Assembly: GCF_040939455.1 (NCBI RefSeq)
Contig: NC_134112.1
Coordinates: 18,502,501-18,566,500 of the forward strand
Direction: 5' to 3'
DNA from: Microcebus murinus
Taxonomy: Eukaryota; Chordata; Mammalia; Primates; Cheirogaleidae
DNA: 64,000 nt
In this document: positions 1 through 13,316 of the stretch, piece after piece
Position numbering within the stretch: the stretch's first letter is position 1
How the letters are laid out: each line of letters begins with the position of its first letter
Translations under genes and position numbers: made by a program
The notes under the pieces: generated by a model
The model's database searches: none
What the model saw: the letters and a program-made list of their open reading frames with translations, nothing else
Told to the model about the DNA's origin: nothing

Positions 1-1269
1 ATTTTGGTTTTCAGGTAATAAGATTTTTAGACTCTATTTTTTCTGATTTTTAAAAATGTTACCTAAATATATAATTTTTATATGAGAGGGAAATATCTAC
101 TCTGGTAGTACCTATTCATGTATTTAGTGAACTTTTGTAGAGCATTGCTCACTAGAATTGCTAGTGGGTTACTAATCAGTACTTACTTTCTCAGAAGAGT
201 TACTTTAATCACATAAGTGAATGGGTTATTTGCTAAAAACTAGTTGTGGATTATTACTTACTTTTATTTCCATTATTTAGTTTTCTTTATACTAGACTCT
301 AAAATAGTATATGGTATACTTTTAAAGTTTTCTTTTCTTTCAGATGGTTTTACAAGGGAAAATTTTGGACTTAACAAAAGAACTATAAAATGTCTAGCAT
401 GAATGAGTTAATCAAATTATTTAAAACAAATTTAAAACTTTCAAATCTGAAGCTTGTGAAAATGCAATAAAGGGGTTCATAATAATCAATAAATTGAGGT
501 TATATATTTCCTAATTAAAATTATGTGCATATTTTTATTGATCAAGCTTCTTTATTAAATGTTCATTATGTCATGACTAAATTATTGCTAAGATGAAATC
601 TAGCAATTTTATTCTGCTTTTAAAATATTTCCTTGTTGTAAAATAAGATACATGAAGCATGCATTGATGTTGCAGAATTTTTGGCATGCTGATTGAAAAG
701 CATTTAGATGAGTATTAAAAAACTACAATATTTTTTCAATATTTGACTATTAGACATTCTTTTTTGTGAAAGAGTTGTTAGCTTTTTCATGATGAAATTA
801 AAAAATTATTACAAAGCATGATTGATGTTTTACATAAGATATGTTCCTGTGTATAAAGATATGCATATAAGAGAAGTACGTTTCTTTTTATTTTTTAGAA
901 AAAATTACTTTTTAAGAAAGTAATTCAAAGTAAATGAAAGGATTACTTTGGGGTTCATATCTAATTAACCTTTTTTTTTTTTTTTATCACCTACAACATA
1001 TTTCCAAGCCATATTGGTTTCTTAAATATTTTTGAACTGAACTGAAACTAAAATACAAATGTACATGTTCTGATTACTTGTTGACATAGTTATGCCATTT
1101 ATATAAGATTTGAAAAAGAATTCCCAGAACACTTTGAAAGCAATCCCATTAATCCTTATATTCTTGTATAACAGATAAGTAATGAAAAAGATCCCAATAT
1201 CATAAAAATGGAAGCACTAAAAGATTAAGTGATTGGCTCAAGGTTACTAGGCAGGGAGATGATTCCTTT
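1..1269. other. Intron sequence, no gene seen
   Basis: AT-rich intronic DNA. A weak MIR-like stretch (CCATTAATCC ... AAGTGATTGGCTCAAGG) is around 1140-1260. A ribosomal or spliceosomal RNA-like segment was looked for and not seen. Confidence 0.5.
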
Positions 1270-2515
1270 TATTAATTTATTTTCTTTTATTTATTTTAAT
1301 TTAGAAATTATTATGTATACTTATGGAGTACAATATAATGTTTTGATATATATATATATATACCTTGCAGAAAGATTCAGTTGAGCTACTTACTTAACAT
1401 ATCTTTTACCTCGCCAACTTATTTTTTTGTGGTGAGAATGTTAAAAAATCTATTTTAGCAATTTTGAAATACACAATGCATTATTATTAGCTGTGGTCAC
1501 CATGCAGTACAATAGATCACTAAAACTTATTCCTCCTGCCTAAATGGAACTTTGTACTCCTTGATCAACATCTCTACTTTCCCTAGCCTCTGGTAAACCA
1601 CATTTCTATTCTCTGTTTCTGTGAGATCAACTTTTTTAGATTCCACATGTAAGTGAGATCATATAGTATTTGTCTTTCTGTACCTGGCTTATTTCACTTA
1701 GCATAATGTCCTTCAGTTCTATCCATGTTGCTGTAAAAGATATGCTGCAAAAGATTTTGTTCTATTTTAAGACTGTATAGTATTCTATTGTGTATATATA
1801 CCACATTAAAAAAAAATCCATTCACCCCTTGATAGACAATTAAGTTGCTTCTGTATCTTGGTTATTATGAATAATGCTGAAATGAACATGGAAGCGCAGA
1901 TATCTCTTGGACATACTGATTTTAGTTTCTTTGGATATATACCCAGTACTGGGATTGCTGGATCATATGGTAGTTCTATTTTTAGTTTTTTGAGGAACCT
2001 CCATACTGTTTTCCAAAATGACTATGCTTATTTACATTCCTACCAGTGATATAAAGGATTCCCTTTTCTCTACATCCTCTCCAACACTTATTATTTGTCT
2101 TTTTGATGATATCCATTCTAATAGGTGTGAGGCGATACCTCATTATAGTTTTAATTTGCATTTCCCCGATGAATAGCATTTCTTTGTATATCTGTTGGCT
2201 ATTGGTATCTCTTCTTTTGTGAAACATCTGTTTAGATGCTTTGCCCACTTTTAAATTAAGTTATTTATTTTCTTGTTATTGAGTTGTTTGATTTCCTTAT
2301 ATATTTTATATAATAGCTTCTTATCAGATGTATGATATTTTCTTCCAGTGTATGGGCTGTCTCTTTACTCTGTTAATGTCTTCTTTGCCAAGCAGCTTTT
2401 TAATTTGAAGCAATGCTAGTTGTCTACTTTTGCTTTCATCGCCTGTACTTTTGGACTCCTATCCAAGAAATCATTGCCCAGACCAGTGTCATCTCTCTAA
2501 ACATGTAACTCTTAG
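1270..2515 (-). mobile_element. L1M 3' end (ORF2 tail and 3' UTR), inverted
   Basis: Read on the minus strand, 1982-2248 gives an L1 ORF2 C-terminal-like peptide ([33 protein letters not shown]). The plus strand shows classic antisense L1 landmarks: CACTTAGCATAATGTCCTTC, CCATGTTGC and TTCTTTGGATATATACCCAG. The copy is broken by stops and 5' truncated. An (AT)n run sits at 1349-1363. Confidence 0.85.
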
Positions 2516-3052
2516 GTTAAGGGAGTAGGGTTTCAAGAAGACAACACTATAATTTGTCGTTTACAAGTGAAAGATGGAGAGATCTTTCTTTGCCAATTTG
2601 TGGACTTCCTTCTCTGTTCTTTCCTTTCTTCCTTTTTTTCCCCCATTCTTTCCAGTGATAGTTAGGTTTTGGCCAGGACATTTATTCTAGGTCTTCTGTT
2701 TTATTCAATTCAATTAAAACAACATATACTGAGTGCCTGCTGTATGTCATATACTTTCTGATGCTTGGGACGTGTCATTGAGTAAAACAAAGACCACTAT
2801 CCTTATGGACAATCATGTGAAAGTGAGGCAGTCTTCTGCTAAAGTGGGAGAATAACTGGTTTATTTGGGCAGTAGCAAGGATGAGCAGAGAGTGACATAG
2901 ACATAGGTGATATGTATGTTCCAACACTTTAAAAATGGAAGTTGGGATAGGGAAGGAATAGATTCTGTAATCTTTGTAGGTCATTGTAAGGCTTATTTGA
3001 ACTAGATAGAAAGCCCCTGGAGAATTATGAGCAGTAGAGTGACATGATTTAA
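2516..3052. other. Intron; possible L2-like segment
   Basis: 2710-2990 contains ACTGAGTGCCTGCTGTATG and a following stretch about added animals-of-L2-type wording (GAGTAAAACAAAGACC), resembling an old L2/MIR-class repeat. Nothing else is recognised. Confidence 0.35.
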
Positions 3053-3347
3053 TTTTTTTTTTTTTTTAAACAGAGTCTCACTATGTTGCCTGGGCTACAG
3101 TGCAGTAGTGTCATCATAGCTCACTGCAACCTCAAACTCCTGGTCTCAAGTGATCCTCTTGCCTCAGTTTCCTGAGTAGCTGGGACTAGAGGTGCAAGCC
3201 ACCATGCCCAGCTAGTTTTTCTATTTTTTGTAGACGTGGGGTCTTGCTGGTGCTTAGGCTGGTCTTGAACTCCTGGCCTCAAAGCAATCCTCCCACCTCG
3301 GCCTCACAAAGTGCTGGGATTACAGGCATGGGCCACCATGCCCTGCT
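3053..3347 (-). mobile_element. AluJ-like SINE, inverted
   Basis: It opens with a T-rich tail (its poly(A) reversed), then ACAGAGTCTCACTATGTTGC, TCATCATAGCTCACTGCAAC and a right arm ending GGGATTACAGGCATGGGCC. The TCATAGCTCACTGCAACCTC wording is AluJ-like, not the lemur-type middle. TGATTTAA flanks both ends (3046 and 3348) as a probable target-site duplication. Confidence 0.9.
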
Positions 3348-5160
3348 TGATTTAAATTATTTTTTACATGAATTTGGAAAAGAATATAAAAGTATTAATA
3401 CAAGGTATATTATTAATTTAGGCTACTGGTTGGTATGTATATGGATTTGTGAACTTATATTAAACTTATAATAACACCAGAAGTCCAGTAAAAAAAAAAA
3501 AAAAAAAGAATGTGTTAATCTCAGTCGGGAATGAATCTGCTGATATAGATTTGAAGACTAGTCTACAATATAGTAGAAAACTAGTCTACAACATCCTTCA
3601 TGATTTTGTTCCTGTTGGATATCTAGTGTCTTGTCTTACATCATTCTTCAAGCTATTTTTTGTTTTGTCTTGTTTTGTCTTTTTCCCCTTCCCCAGCTCT
3701 ACTGGTCTTTCTTCCTCTAGTTCCTGAAAAGGACCATCCTTTTCCTTCCCCAGGGTTTTTGCACATGCTTGTTTTCCTATGCCTTGTAAACTTTCCTGTC
3801 CCCCTCATCTCTTAACCTGTGCATAGTTAACTCCTAGTCATCCTTAACAACTGGACATTTCAGTTTGGGTTTCACTGGTGTTCTTCATTTCTTCCTGAAG
3901 ATCTGGGTTTATTTTAAGAACTTTACTTAGCATTGTTGTGAAGATCTACTGCCAACACATTCTCTTAGTTTTGGTCTGTCTAAAAATGTCTTTATTTTGC
4001 CTTCATTTTTTGAAGTATATTTTTGCTTGATAAAAACTATAGGTTGATACCTTTATTTTTCGGCATTTTAAAAATGCCATTCTATTGTCTTTTAGCTTTG
4101 ACTGATAAGAAGTCAATAATAATTCTTACCATTGTTTGATAAAAAGTCAACCGTAATTACTGCTGTTCCTCTAAATGTAATGTGTCTTTTCTCTGGGTTT
4201 TGAAGATTTTCTTTTCATATTTGATTTTTATTTGTTTGATGGTGGTGAACCTAGATGTGCTTTTCTTTGTATTTTCTTTGCTTGAGGCTCACTGAACACT
4301 TCTGTGGGTTGATTTTTATTTTTAATCAGTTTTGGAAAATTTCTAGCCAATACTCTTCTGTTTAGATATTTTGTTTTCCCCATTCTCTCATCTCCTTTGG
4401 GGTTTCTAATTACATGTTTCAGTTTTCTTGAGGTTGTTCTACAGGTTTTTAACACTCTGCTCTCTTTTCCTTGTCTTTCATTTTTTTCTCTCTGTACCTC
4501 ATTTGGGTATTTTCTCTTGCCGTGTCTCAGAGTTTGCTGATACTTTATTCTGATGGATTCAGTCTGCTGTTTTCACCATCTGGTGAATTTTCCCTCCCTC
4601 CCTCCCTCCCTTCTTTCCTTCCTTCCTTCCTTCCTCTTTTCTTCCTTCCCTCCTTCGAATTTCCATTTTGTTTTTGTTCTAGAGCTTTCATTTCTCTGTT
4701 GAAATTTATCATCTGTCCATACACTTTATCCATATTTTTGTATAAATTTTAAACCTGATTATTATAGTTATCTTAAAGTCTTTGTCTCCTAATGGCAACA
4801 TCTACATTGTCTGTGGATTTAATTCTATTGGCTGTTTTTTCCTCTTGACTTTGGGTCATATTTCTCTGCTGTTTTGCATATCTCATAACTCTTTATTTTA
4901 TGCAAGACACTTTGAATAAAAGAATGATAAAGACCAAACTAGATAATCATTTTTGCTTTTATTTTCTTAGGCAAGGAATAAACATCTTTTCCTGTGTCAG
5001 GCACCTAGGGTGAGGGGCTGAGAATTTGGATCCCACCATGAATTCTGCTAAGTGGGCAGGGCTACAGTTAGTTTACTTCCAGTTTCAAATGAATTAAGGA
5101 GGTCTCTTTTCTGTTTGGCTTAATCTCCAGCTTCCCAGTTGCTCAGCTCAGGGGATAATC
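3348..5160 (-). mobile_element. Degraded antisense L1-like sequence with (TTCC)n
   Basis: From about 3880 the text (CATTCTATTGTCTTTTAGC, GGTTTCTAATTACATGTTTC, GACTTTGGGTCATATTTCTC) resembles the antisense untranslated part of old L1M elements and parallels 36540-37400 in style. A TCCC/TTCC microsatellite occupies 4590-4655. A pure A run is at 3490-3507. 3348-3880 shows nothing recognisable. Confidence 0.5.
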
Positions 5161-5353
5161 CCTTTGACTTTAACAGTATTTGAACTGGGAGAGGGATAGT
5201 TTTTCACTTTTTAGTTAGTGTTAGTCCATCTCAAGATTCAACTCCAGCAAGGGCCTGGAATATAAACAGTGTATGAGATTGTGATCTCTCTGCCTTCTGA
5301 CTCTTCCCCCACTGCACCTTACTCTCCTAGATAGACAGACAGATAGATAGATT

Positions 5354-5560
<207 letters not shown>

Positions 5561-5782
5561 AAGTTGGGGAAGGGGTGGCTGTCATGCAACAATATTAATT
5601 TTAGTGTTCGGCTATTCTGATTCCAGTTTATCTTGTTAGAAGTCTGTTTTGGGGTCTCAGCAAAGACTGTCTCTGTCCTTACTGACATTAGACAGTTGTT
5701 CCCAGGTGTGAAGTTAGAGTCAGCAGCTGTTTTATGTTAATGTGTTTATTTGGACTACAGCTAGTCCACTCTAAATCTTGTA

Positions 5783-5937
5783 CTAAAAAGGTAAACCTAC
5801 CTAATGGGTGCAGTGAACACTATTTGGGTGATAGACACACCTATAGCTCTAACTCAAGCATTACAAAAGCTGTACAAAAACATTAGTACCCCCTTAATAT
5901 TTTGAAATTAAAATAAAAACTTTTTAAAAAAGGCAAT
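5783..5937 (+). mobile_element. Lemur-type L1 3' UTR tail, 5' truncated
   Basis: It carries GGGTGCAGTGAACACTATTTGGGTGATAG-like wording (in parts), then CTATAGCTCTAACTCAAGC, TAGTACCCCCTTAATATT and an A-rich tail. The same tail grammar is seen at 44986-45216 and, more divergently, at 28150-28370. Near-matching TAAAAAGG sequence flanks both ends. Confidence 0.7.
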
Positions 5938-5949
5938 ACAATAAAAGTG

Positions 5950-8480
5950 CATTTTTCTGTACTTTTTCCTCCAGCTTTTTGTTTTGAATAAATCAAAACC
6001 TACAGAAACATTCTAGATTACTTTCCTTTACCAGTTTTAATATTTTGCCACATTTGCTTTCTGTCTCTCTTATACAGACACCTATATACACAGACATTTT
6101 TCTGATCCATTTGAAAATAAATTGCAGACATTCTGACATGTTACCCCTAAATATTTCAGTATATATTGCCTAAAATCAAGGACATTCTTCTACACGATCC
6201 CTATACTGTTGTCATACTCAAGAAATTTAACACTGATAATTATATAGTAATACAGTACATATTCTAATTTCCACAGTTATCCCCATAAATTATGCTTTTT
6301 GTTTTGGAGTCTGATCATGGATCGCACATTGCATTTACTTGTCATTTTGTCTTGAAGAGTTTATCTAGGACAACTTCTCTGTTTTTCTTTTCCAAGGCAT
6401 TAACATTTTTGGGAGTCTGGGCTCATTATTTTGTAGAGGACTCACAGTTTGAATTTGTCTGATTGTTTCCTCATCAAGTGATTCAGCTTAGACATTTTTG
6501 TGAATATGACATAAATTATGTTGTGTCCTTTTCTTTTCATTACATCTGAAGGCATGTATGATCAGTTTGTCCCATTATTGAATTTACTAAGTTGATCACA
6601 TGGTTAAGGTGGCGGCTGTCAGATTTCTCTGTTATAAAGGTGTTCTTTTTTCTTCTATATTACTAAGTGATCTGTGGGATGATACTCTGAGACACCATGA
6701 ATATCCTCTTCCCTTATAACATTTTACCAACTGATTATAGCATCCATTATTGATCCTTACCTGAATTAGTTATTGCATTGGCCGTTACAAATGGTAATTT
6801 TCTAATTTTGTCATTTTATTTATGTTCAATAATTGGTGTTCTATAAAGACAAATCCTCCTTCATGCCATTTTCTTTTACTGTTACTATATATGCATGGAT
6901 TCTTTTGTTATTGAATGTTTTATAATCCATAGCTGTTATAATTTATACTGATATTCAAACAATGACAAATTTGGCCAGTAGTAGCTCCCTTACATTTTTA
7001 ATGATACATCATTTCATACATTAAAAGTTCCATATCTTAACTATACAGCTTAATGGATACAATTATATAGCCATGTATACATGTATATATTATATACATG
7101 TGTGTATATGTGTATATATATTATATACATGTATACATTGTATACATGATTATGTATACAATCATGTAGCCATGATCTAGATCAAAATGTAGACTAATTC
7201 CAGCCCTTAAGCAGACTCTCCTCTGTCCCTATCCAATCTATATCCCTTCCCATCCCTAAAATATGTAAGTATTCCTCTGATCTCTAGCACTTTTGATTAG
7301 TTTTATCTGTTTGAAAGAATAATACTTTCTAATGTCTGATTTCTTTCTCTCAACATGTTTATGATATTTATATACATTGTTTTCCAAAGTGCTTGTACAA
7401 GTTTTCACTCCCATTGGCAAGGTATGAGAATTCTGGTTTCTTCCACGCTCTAGTCAGTACTGGCAGTGCTCTTAATTATAGTCATTCTGATCAGTGAAAC
7501 AGTATCTTGTTATGATTTTTGTTTGCATATTTTCCTGATGAGTAATGATGTTGAGCATCTTTTTATATTGCTTATCTGATTTAGGTATTCTCTTTCATGA
7601 AGTGCTTATTTAAGTCTACCCATTTTTTTTGTAGGATATATATTCTACAAATACCTTCTCACTGCATATGGCCTGTTTTTTCATTCTTGTTTTTTGTTTT
7701 TTTGATGAACAGACATTCTTAAGTTTGAAGTTCAATTTATCAATCTTTTATGTTTATTCCTGTGTCTGATTAAAAAATCTTTGCCTACTGCAGGTCATAA
7801 ATATTTTCTCTTATGTTTTCTTGTAGAAGCTTGATTGGTAGAGCTTTCCTATTTTGGTCTATGATCTCTATCTAGAGCCTTGTGTATACTATGAAATAGG
7901 TTCAAGATTTACCCCTGTCCCTCCCCCAGTTTGGGTGTCCAGTTAACCTGGTACCATTCCTTGAAAAGACACTAAATTGTAGTGGTGCTTGTGTCATAAA
8001 TAAGGCAACTGTACATTTCTGTGTTTGTTTCTAGACTTTCAATTCTGTTCCATTTGTCTGTTTAAGTCAGTATCATACTGTCTTAAATATTGCAGCTTTA
8101 TCTGTCTGATAGTGAAAATCTCCAGCATAGTTCTTCTTCAGTATTGCCATAGCTAGTCCAGGTCCTTTGTGTTTCCATATAAATTGTATTAATAGAATCA
8201 GCTTGTCACTACTCCTCCCTCTCCCAGCACATATGCAACCTACTGGGATTTTAATTGTGATTGCCTTGAAGCTCTAGATCAATTTAGGGAGAATTGACAT
8301 GCTGAACAGACCAAATCTTCTAATCCATAAATGTAAATTTATATTGGTCTCCTTTAATTTCTTTGAGCAATATTTTGTGTTTTGTACATCTTTTCTTAGA
8401 TTAATCCTAGGTATTTTATGCTTTTTGATACTATTCGCTACCCTTTTGATATGTCCCATTGGTCTCTGAATACTTCCTTT
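5950..8480 (-). mobile_element. Old L1ME/L1M, inverted
   Basis: The 3' UTR section appears first (AATAAATTGCAGACATTCTG, CCCTAAATATTTCAGTATAT, AATTTAACACTGATAATTAT), then the antisense ORF2 end (CATTGTTTTCCAAAGTGC, TTCACTCCCATTGGCAAGG, TGATGTTGAGCATCTTTTTA) and further ORF2. It is heavily degraded. An AT/GT palindrome-rich patch lies at 7060-7160. Confidence 0.75.
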
Positions 8481-9443
8481 CTGACACAGAAAGGTACTCT
8501 AGGAGCCCCTTGTACTTTTTTGTCCCCAAATATAAAATCAGCTATTTTCCAAGGAATCTTGGATCCTTAGTAGAAAATTATATTAAAAAAACACAATCTG
8601 TGCTCATTGCCACTTTCATGTAATTGCTTGTAGCCCTTTTTCTGAAAAGAGGTAGAGGTATAATTTTTAAAAATCATTATTTCATACTGATTCCTCCAGT
8701 TCTAATCCAGTCTCATAGGATTCTTCTCTGCTTTCCCCTACTCCATGTTTGTACCTCCTACTTTTCCACAAGTAAATGTGTTTACTTATTTGCTTTATTC
8801 TATAATACATACACAATAGTTTCAGAATTACTACACTAATGTCATTACCAATAACAAACCTACTAAGTAAGATTTAAGATTTCTTCACAGTTAAGGATAT
8901 ATTCTACTAAGGGGGTAGAGTCAGAGATCAAAAGTTAAATAGTTAAAAAGCAACTTGAATTATTTTTGTTTTTCTAAGTTATCATTTTGATAATGTAATT
9001 TTGTTTTAGTTTTTATTTATGTTGCCTTTATGTATTGACTAATGCTTTCATATTGTAGTCAGAATTCTACTTATGTTGATAACTAGGTGATATTGATAAC
9101 ATCTTGCCAGATACACTTTCTAGTTTAAATGAGTAAAGACGTTCAAGTCACTACAACTATGAATGGAGGCATAAAGAGGTACTTCATTGCCTTTCCAGGG
9201 AAGTTAGCTGCTTTCACAGAGATTCTGTGGTAAATTTAGGGTAGAATATACTGATATCCTGTTTGTTTTACAGACAAAAAGATCAATGTTTCCTTTTATA
9301 GAACAAGCAGAAATTCCATTTAAAGATAGTAATATTTAATAATAGCAATTACATATCACTGCCACATTAAACATTGTGTGAGCCAAACTTGTATTATAAA
9401 TTCAAATTGAAATATGTAACTGGTTAATTGAACAACTTCTCAG
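8481..9443. other. Intron, nothing recognised
   Basis: AT-rich DNA without a repeat or gene I can name; the short open frame at 8624-8839 has no family features. Confidence 0.5.
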
Positions 9444-10031
9444 TACAGGTCGAGCATTCTGTTTTGTTTTTTTTTGAGACAGAGTCTTGCTTTGTTGTCC
9501 AGGCTAGAGTGAGTGCCGTGGCGTCAGCCTAGCTCACAGCAACCTCACACTCCTGGGCTCCAGCGATCCTTCTGCCTCAGCCTCCCGAGTAGCTGGGACT
9601 ACAGGCATGCGCCACCATGCCCGGCTAATTTTTTATATACATATCAGTTGGCCAATTAATTTCTTTCTATTTATAGTAGAGACGGGGTCTCGCTCTTGCT
9701 CAGGCTGGTTTTGAACTCCTGACCTTGAGCAATCCGCCCACCTCGGCCTCCCAGAGAGCTAGGATTACAGGCGTGAGCCACCGCGCCCGGCTTGGGTCGA
9801 GCATTCTTAATCTGAAAATCTGAAATTCAAAATGCTCCAAAATCCTAAACTTTTTGAATATCAACATGATGCCCAAAGGAAATGTTCATTGGAACATTTC
9901 AGATTTTGTATTTTCATATTAGAGATGCTCAACCAGTAAGTATAATGCACATATTCCAAAATGCAAGAAAAATCTGAAATCCAAAACACTTCTGATCTCA
10001 AGCATTTGGGATAAGGGATGCTCAACCTGTA
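9444..10031. mobile_element. Tigger-type MITE split by an Alu
   Basis: The terminal inverted repeats match: TACAGGTCGAGCATTCTTAA on the left (reading across the Alu) and, reversed, TACAGGTTGAGCATCCCTTA on the right. TA borders fit Tc1/pogo-class elements. The interior has paired ATCTGAAATCCAAAA-like words. Without the Alu it is about 240 bp and cannot encode a transposase. Confidence 0.8.
9461..9794 (-). mobile_element. Strepsirrhine Alu, inverted
   Basis: It carries a full left and right arm. The middle GTTGGCCAATTAATTTCTTT and GTCTCGCTCTTGCTCAGGC is the lemur-type diagnostic. The copy is flanked by a perfect 13-bp duplication GGTCGAGCATTCT (9448-9460 and 9795-9807), which lies inside the left end of the Tigger-type MITE. 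The insertion therefore postdates the MITE. Confidence 0.95.
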
Positions 10032-11384
10032 TATGGTATAGAAATAGACCAAAACTCCAAGAAAGTAACCAGGCTTACTTATTATGAATATGCAGTTCCA
10101 TTAGCTGCCCAAAGCCTATGCCAAGTTAAGGCTTCCTAAATTATGGGACTTTTCTAAATAATATCAAAGAGGAGTTGTTCAAGCCATGCCTCTTGTACCT
10201 AGCATTATTATAGTTACCATGTAGATAAGAGTATCCTTACACCTGTACCATTCTCTGAAGAGGAGGAATAGCCAAACCTACCTGGTGACCAGAATCTTTA
10301 ATGGAAGCTCTCTTAAGTATAGTGTTTAAAGCATTATTATAGCTAATATTAAGCAATATAATGCAATATTATAGCTAATATAGCACAGCACTGTAAGAAG
10401 TAGGGTAATTTGTTTTAACATTTTGATTGCCACACTAAAAAAAATCTTTTTGTCCTTAGGGCCGTGATGTTTTATTATGAAAATAGAACAAAAACCTCAA
10501 AAACAAAACAATCTTTTCTAATTTAATAAAAAATTTATTATTTTTTATTTTCTATGTGAATTATATGCAACTAAATTGTCAATATTATAGCAATAAGAAT
10601 ATCAACAAGTAAGATTTGCATGAACCAACTGCAGGCCACAGGCTCAAAACTAGCATGAGTTAAATGCAACTCACATGGCAGTTATAGTAGTAAACCTACA
10701 CATTATACCAAGTTATGATTAATCCAACAAATATCAACTCTATTCAAGACTTTTGAAATAAGCCTTAAACATGATTTATTTGACACTAATAACCACAACA
10801 TATAACTCACTAGTCAGTTATACTCCTATTTATTTTGAAATTATGAAGAGAAATCAGTTAGATTATATCTCTAATATTATAAGTAAATTATTTGAAAATA
10901 GAAATTGGAAAATGAAGCTGTCTATTGAGACTTTTTCATTTTTGATTCTTGAGTAAATGATTAAAACATTTAGCCTTTACTAAGCAGAAAATAAATTAGA
11001 AGCTTGTTGTCGTCAACATCTAGGCAGTATTATATTGCAATATTGCTCAGTGCTATGGAATGTGTGCTAAAAATTATATGCTAGAGACTCCGCTCTCTAG
11101 AAAGAAAAATTATATACTAGGTGGTGGAAGTTTATCCAATGTAAGATTTTCATTGAATTCATTTTCACAATAAATTGATTTCTTATGCTTAGGGTGCAGT
11201 ATACAATTTTATAACCCGTTTTGAAGCAGTTCACATGTGTATTTCCTTCTTTAATTCTTGAATTTCAAGATAATGCCTTTAAGAAAGCATTGACATTTTA
11301 AACTGTCAAACTATGTAGACAACTAGTAGTTTTTTATTTTGCATTAAAAATTAGATTTAAAGAAAAAACATTGAACTTTTCTTC
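10032..11384. other. Intron, no repeat recognised
   Basis: AT-rich. ATTATAGCTAATAT occurs twice at about 10336-10380 as a local direct repeat. The open frame 10771-10956 has no recognisable features. Confidence 0.45.
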
Positions 11385-12090
11385 TACAGCTTCTTACCTC
11401 TCTCAGCCTTCATAGAATTGAAGAGCGTTTGGGCCTTGCTTTGGATTAGGCTTTGACTTAAGGGAGTGTTGTGGCTGATTTGATCTTCTATCCAGATAAA
11501 TAAAACTTTCTTCATATCAGCAATAGGCTTTTTCACTTTCTCATCATTCATATGTTCACTGGAGTAGTGCTTTTAATTTCCTTTAACTTTTCCTTTGCAT
11601 TCACAGCTTGGCTAATTGTTTGGCACAAGAAGTCTAGCTTTCTGCCTATCTCAGCTTTTGACGTATCTTCCTTACTAAGCTTAATGATTTCTAACTTTTT
11701 ATTTAGAATGAGAGATGTGTAACTTTTCTTTTCAACTGAACAGAGGCCAGTTTTAGGGTTATTAATTGGCCTAATTTTATTATTGTGTCTCAGGGACTAG
11801 GGAAGCCTAAGGAGAGTGGGACTTATAGAGAGTTTCCAATAGTAATAGCGAAGATCACTGATCGCAGATCACCATAACAGATATAATAATAATGAAACCA
11901 TTTGAAATATTGGAAGAATTCCTCATAAATATACAGAGACGTGAAGTAAGCCCATTCTGTTCTAAAAATAGCACTGATAAACTTGCTTGATACAGGGTAA
12001 CCACAAACCTTCAATTTTTGAAAGACCATACCTAGTGTCTACAAAGCACAATAAAGTGAAGCAAAGGCAATGGAATGGTGTGCCTGTATA
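11385..12090 (-). mobile_element. Tigger1-like DNA transposon 5' part with transposase relic
   Basis: On the minus strand the terminal wording (CAGGCACACCATTCCATTGC, then TTTGTGGTTACCCTGTATC) leads into the N-terminal region of a pogo/CENP-B-type transposase between about 11750 and 11385. The relic is recognisable from words such as AAGCTTAGTAAGGAAGATAC and GATAGAAGATCAAATCAGCC. The reading frame is broken by stops and indels, and the rest of the element is missing. Confidence 0.85.
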
Positions 12091-13224
12091 TCTTACTATA
12101 AATCATACTGAAGTCTCTAGTTAATCTCATTAACCTAACAATTTTTAAAAGTTGCATTCCAGTAACAGCAAATATACATTATTAAAAGACGTTTTCAATC
12201 TTTTCAGAATTCTCTTGTACATGTAGTTGATTTATAAGTTGATTCATAAGTATGTTAATTTCATAGAGGCTGGTGAGCTTTGGTAGAAAAGAGCAGCAAA
12301 TTGGCTCAGACTTTCTATAGCAGTAGTAGAAATATCCAGTAGTCTGAGGTAAAGCTAAAATAAAAGAAACACTTATTTCTGACATGGTCTTTATAATTCT
12401 ATATAGTGTTTTAAGTACCCTGCTTTACTTGAAAGACACAGTGATTTCTTTTAGTGTGACTTACTTAGTGGTGGTAGTATAATTAGATTGTTTGCATTTA
12501 ATCGTATGCAGTTTTCTTTAAATGGAAAGATGGACTTAATATATTTAGTATTTATGCAGAAAAATGATTAAGTTCCAAAACTGGGATAATACATTGTTTA
12601 AGAATGTCCAAAGCGAGCTTTTCAAATAGGTCGATACTTGACTGTTTTTATTTTAGGACTCTTGTTACTCAATTTGATTCCCTCTCCTTCTTTTAAATAT
12701 TCAGCAAGCCAGGGTAGCTTGGGTAAAGAAGAAGTAAAAACAAAAATGCAATATTCCTTTCTAGCAGCATTGTGAATGAGAATGCTAAAATTGATAATTA
12801 CAAAGAGTTTTGAAGTATTGATTATGGATAGTTTTAATGAAATTCATGGTAAAGAAGACAAATTTTAGATAATTTAAATAATCAATTCAAATGAAAAATT
12901 TTTAATTTTGGCAGAACATTTTCTTGCTGATACTTCCCCTACTTTACTTTTAGGATATAATTGCATTGTTTCATTACTTTCTTGTGGACAATTTACTATA
13001 TTAGTGCTTCACATGATCTTGAGCCATGTTTGTCTCTCTCAGTAATGTTTCTCACTTACCAATTTTGCTGTTTATGGAAAGCCCAGTAGCTTGTTTTACA
13101 ACACACTGTTTAAATTATTTGTGAAAAGGACTTTTCTCTGTATTTATAAATAGCAACTTTCACTTTGTATGCCTTACTTTGCAAATTTAGCAAGTATACT
13201 ACACTCTGAATTTTTTTTTTCCAG
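12091..13224. other. Intron before the first exon, nothing recognised
   Basis: AT-rich intronic DNA ending in the polypyrimidine tract of the 13225 acceptor. The minus-strand open frame 12182-12385 shows no family signature. Confidence 0.5.
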
Positions 13225-13316
13225 TGTACTCGTGTGATGTGGACACCACCTCTCCGTGAAAGCTTTTCATATCCATTCCTTGTACTTCAGATGTTGCTTG
13301 TGACTCATATTCTCAG
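13225..13316 (+). CDS. DPY19L1: DPY19L1 coding exon (1st in window)
   Basis: The acceptor is a ten-T run followed by CCAG and the donor is CAG|GTAACT. The 92-nt exon begins in phase 0 with [17 protein letters not shown] and ends with LVTHILR, the arginine codon being split AG|G. The [17 protein letters not shown] block is one of the most conserved parts of the Dpy-19 family and leads into a hydrophobic segment. No exon for the preceding part of the protein was found between 1 and 13224, so that exon is upstream of the window. Confidence 0.95.

Noticed and set aside
340..395. Possible exon after TTTTCTTTCAG
   Set aside because: The frame closes within 14 codons and matches no part of the Dpy-19 protein expected before the 13225 exon.
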